Assembly (NCBI GenBank): GCA_021163585.1
Contig: JAGGTW010000113.1
Coordinates: forward strand, 1 to 6,192
Length of the DNA: 6,192 bases
Direction of reading: 5' to 3'
Source: Desulfurococcales archaeon
Lineage (GTDB): Archaea > Thermoproteota > Thermoprotei_A > Sulfolobales > NBVN01
The position numbers were made by a program, and so were the translations under genes. The notes under the pieces were generated by a model. That model did not search any database and was not told the origin of the DNA. It saw nothing but the letters and a program-made list of their open reading frames with translations. Shown in pieces: positions 4,476 to 6,192 of this stretch (the first letter of the stretch is position 1; each line of letters begins with the position of its first letter).

Positions 4476-6192
4476 ATGCCCGTACCCGAGTACCGTGCTG
4501 GCGGGGTCCTGATTCGGCTGATTAAGTTACTTTTCAGGAAGTGGTACATGCTTGCTGCTTCTGCTGTATCAGTAATCATTTATGCCAATACAGTTAGTGT
4601 GGGCCCCGTTATAATTAAGTACGCAATAGATTATGGAATCACTGTAGGGAATATTGATGTCGCTGTAAAGTATTCACTAATTTTAATGGGTGTCACCGCG
4701 CTTGGGGCTGCTACATGGTTCATTACTAGGTATCTGACAGCTCTTCTTTCTCAGGAGCTCGCCCACTACTTAAGAGTGAAGGCCTTCGAATCAATCCACC
4801 AGCAGTCCATGGAGTTCTTCGACAGAATGGCTGTAGGGCAGCTGATATCTAGAATAACAAACGATACTAATAGACTTGCCCGCACCCTATCATGGCAGAT
4901 CAGGAATATTGTCAATCTCTCCTTTACTGCAGGGCTGTCATTATACTACATGTTCACCATGAGTCCCAGGCTTTCATACATCATACTCTTAGCCATAGCT
5001 ATAATGGCTTTAATTAACGCTAGATACGTTACACTAATCAGACCGCTATATGACAGAATAAGAAACCAGCTAGGTGTTCTTGCATCAGTAGTCACCAGCA
5101 ACTTAAACGGTATTAGGACAGTTAAGGCACTTGCCCTCGAAGATCATGAAATACTCAGATTTACAAGTGAGAATAATGAATTCGCTAATCTTAACTTAAG
5201 AGCAGCCAAAGTCAGGGCTACCTACGGTAACGCCCCGCAGCTGGTCTTAGGTGTAACACTAGCCTCCGTCCTATACTTAGGGGGGAGCAGCATAGTTGCC
5301 GGTTCAATTAGTGTTGGAGAATTAACAGCATTCATTACCTACCTCACACTCCTGATGTGGCCCATGAGAGCCTTAGGATTCACGATAAGTGCCTTCCAAA
5401 GGTCTCTGGCTGCAGCTAAGAGAGTATTCGAGATCATTGATGCCGAGCCGGAAGTAAAGGATGTCCCGAACGCGAGGAGACTTAGTGACATTAAAGGTGA
5501 GATAGTTTTCGATCATGTTACGTTCTACTATACAGAAAAGAGACCTGCATTACTTGATGTGAGTTTCAGAGTTGCTCCAGGAGAAAAGATCTTCCTGACG
5601 GGGCCGCCAGGCGCTGGCAAATCAACGATTTTGAAGTTACTCATGAGGTTTTATGAAGTCAAGAATGGCAGAATACTCATTGATGGCTACGATATTAGGC
5701 AGGTCGAGGTTAAACCCCTCAGAGACCATATCGCTTTAGTACCTCAGGAGCCCTTCATATTTTCCGGCACGGTCAAGGAGAACATAGCCTTTGGGAATCC
5801 CGACGCTAGTATGGAGGACATCGTGAGGGCTGCTAAGGCGGCTAAAATACATGACTTCATTAGCTCACTTCCGGAGGGGTACGATACAGTCATTGGTGAG
5901 AGGGGGATCACGCTCTCCGGAGGTCAGAGGCAGAGGATAGCTATAGCGAGAGCCTTAGTAAAAAGACCTAAAATACTTTTGTTGGACGACCCAGTATCAA
6001 ATCTTGATATAGAGACAGAAAAGAAACTCATTGATGACTTAAAGAAGATCTTGCGTGGCATGACAGTCATTATTGTTGGTCAGAGAATCTCACTGGCTAC
6101 TCTAGCTGACAGAATACTTGTTCTAGATCAGGGTCGGATAGTTGAGGAAGGTACTCATGAGGAGCTAGTATCTAGAAGAGGACTGTACTACA
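4476..6192 (+). CDS. ABC exporter half-transporter (TMD-NBD) with degenerate ATP site, 3' end cut by window edge
   Basis: 572 codons are visible and only a short C-terminal tail should be missing. Residues 1-310 form the type IV exporter membrane domain, with about six hydrophobic helices (near 25-47, 63-85, 145-163, 165-185, 252-275, 280-300). The nucleotide-binding domain follows: A-loop Tyr351/352, Walker A GPPGAGKST (376-384), Q-loop Gln424, X-loop IGERG (473-477), signature LSGGQ (480-484), Walker B ILLLDD (500-505) and D-loop SNLD (508-511). It uses ATP to move a substrate out of the cell or across leaflets. The catalytic Walker B Glu is Asp505 and the switch His is Gln536 (VGQRIS). That pattern is known from the degenerate half of heterodimeric exporters such as TM287 of TM287/288. 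A partner gene is therefore expected immediately downstream. The substrate cannot be told. An alternative start is the ATG at 4470. Confidence 0.92.
   Translation, partial: MPVPEYRAGGVLIRLIKLLFRKWYMLAASAVSVIIYANTVSVGPVIIKYAIDYGITVGNIDVAVKYSLILMGVTALGAATWFITRYLTALLSQELAHYLRVKAFESIHQQSMEFFDRMAVGQLISRITNDTNRLARTLSWQIRNIVNLSFTAGLSLYYMFTMSPRLSYIILLAIAIMALINARYVTLIRPLYDRIRNQLGVLASVVTSNLNGIRTVKALALEDHEILRFTSENNEFANLNLRAAKVRATYGNAPQLVLGVTLASVLYLGGSSIVAGSISVGELTAFITYLTLLMWPMRALGFTISAFQRSLAAAKRVFEIIDAEPEVKDVPNARRLSDIKGEIVFDHVTFYYTEKRPALLDVSFRVAPGEKIFLTGPPGAGKSTILKLLMRFYEVKNGRILIDGYDIRQVEVKPLRDHIALVPQEPFIFSGTVKENIAFGNPDASMEDIVRAAKAAKIHDFISSLPEGYDTVIGERGITLSGGQRQRIAIARALVKRPKILLLDDPVSNLDIETEKKLIDDLKKILRGMTVIIVGQRISLATLADRILVLDQGRIVEEGTHEELVSRRGLYY

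Overview
The window looks like a chromosomal piece of a crenarchaeon (Thermoproteota), probably a thermophile. The clues are heavy use of AGG, AGA and ATA codons, Shine-Dalgarno stretches of the GGTGA/GAGGTG type, a TTG start, A+T-rich TATA-like elements about 25 bases before likely starts, and a radical SAM enzyme of the archaeal membrane-lipid (Tes/MJ0619) family. No genus can be named from the sequence alone.

Layout. Positions 1-2963 (minus strand) hold one uninterrupted reading frame that runs off the left edge. It is a Tes-like radical SAM protein (tetraether lipid synthase family) split by a 455-residue in-frame intein with a LAGLIDADG homing endonuclease (1128-2492). The intein sits exactly at the third cysteine of the CxxxCxxC motif that binds the radical SAM iron-sulfur cluster, so the enzyme should be inactive until splicing. 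Positions 3026-3964 (minus) encode a divergent ThiL-family kinase, 62 bases upstream of tes and probably transcribed in the same direction as a loose pair. Positions 3965-4475 are a roughly 510-base divergent intergenic region. It holds promoter-like elements, a palindromic operator candidate, a three-copy CACAGTAA repeat set and one doubtful 60-codon Cys-rich ORF (4208-4390). Positions 4476 to the right edge (plus) encode an almost complete ABC exporter half-transporter.

How the parts relate. The Tes family joins two diether lipids tail to tail to make membrane-spanning tetraethers. ThiL phosphorylates thiamine phosphate to the cofactor TPP. No direct metabolic link between the two is evident. 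The ABC protein has the degenerate ATP site typical of one half of a heterodimeric exporter, so its partner is expected just beyond the right edge. The thiL promoter and the rightward promoter near 4180 both carry the octamer TAGATAAC/GTTATCTA directly after the TATA-like box, which suggests a shared regulator.

The most interesting item is the intein. Its own Cys1 takes the place of the third cluster cysteine in the precursor, and the +1 extein Cys restores that position after splicing. This arrangement could couple splicing to iron-sulfur or redox state, but that is a hypothesis.
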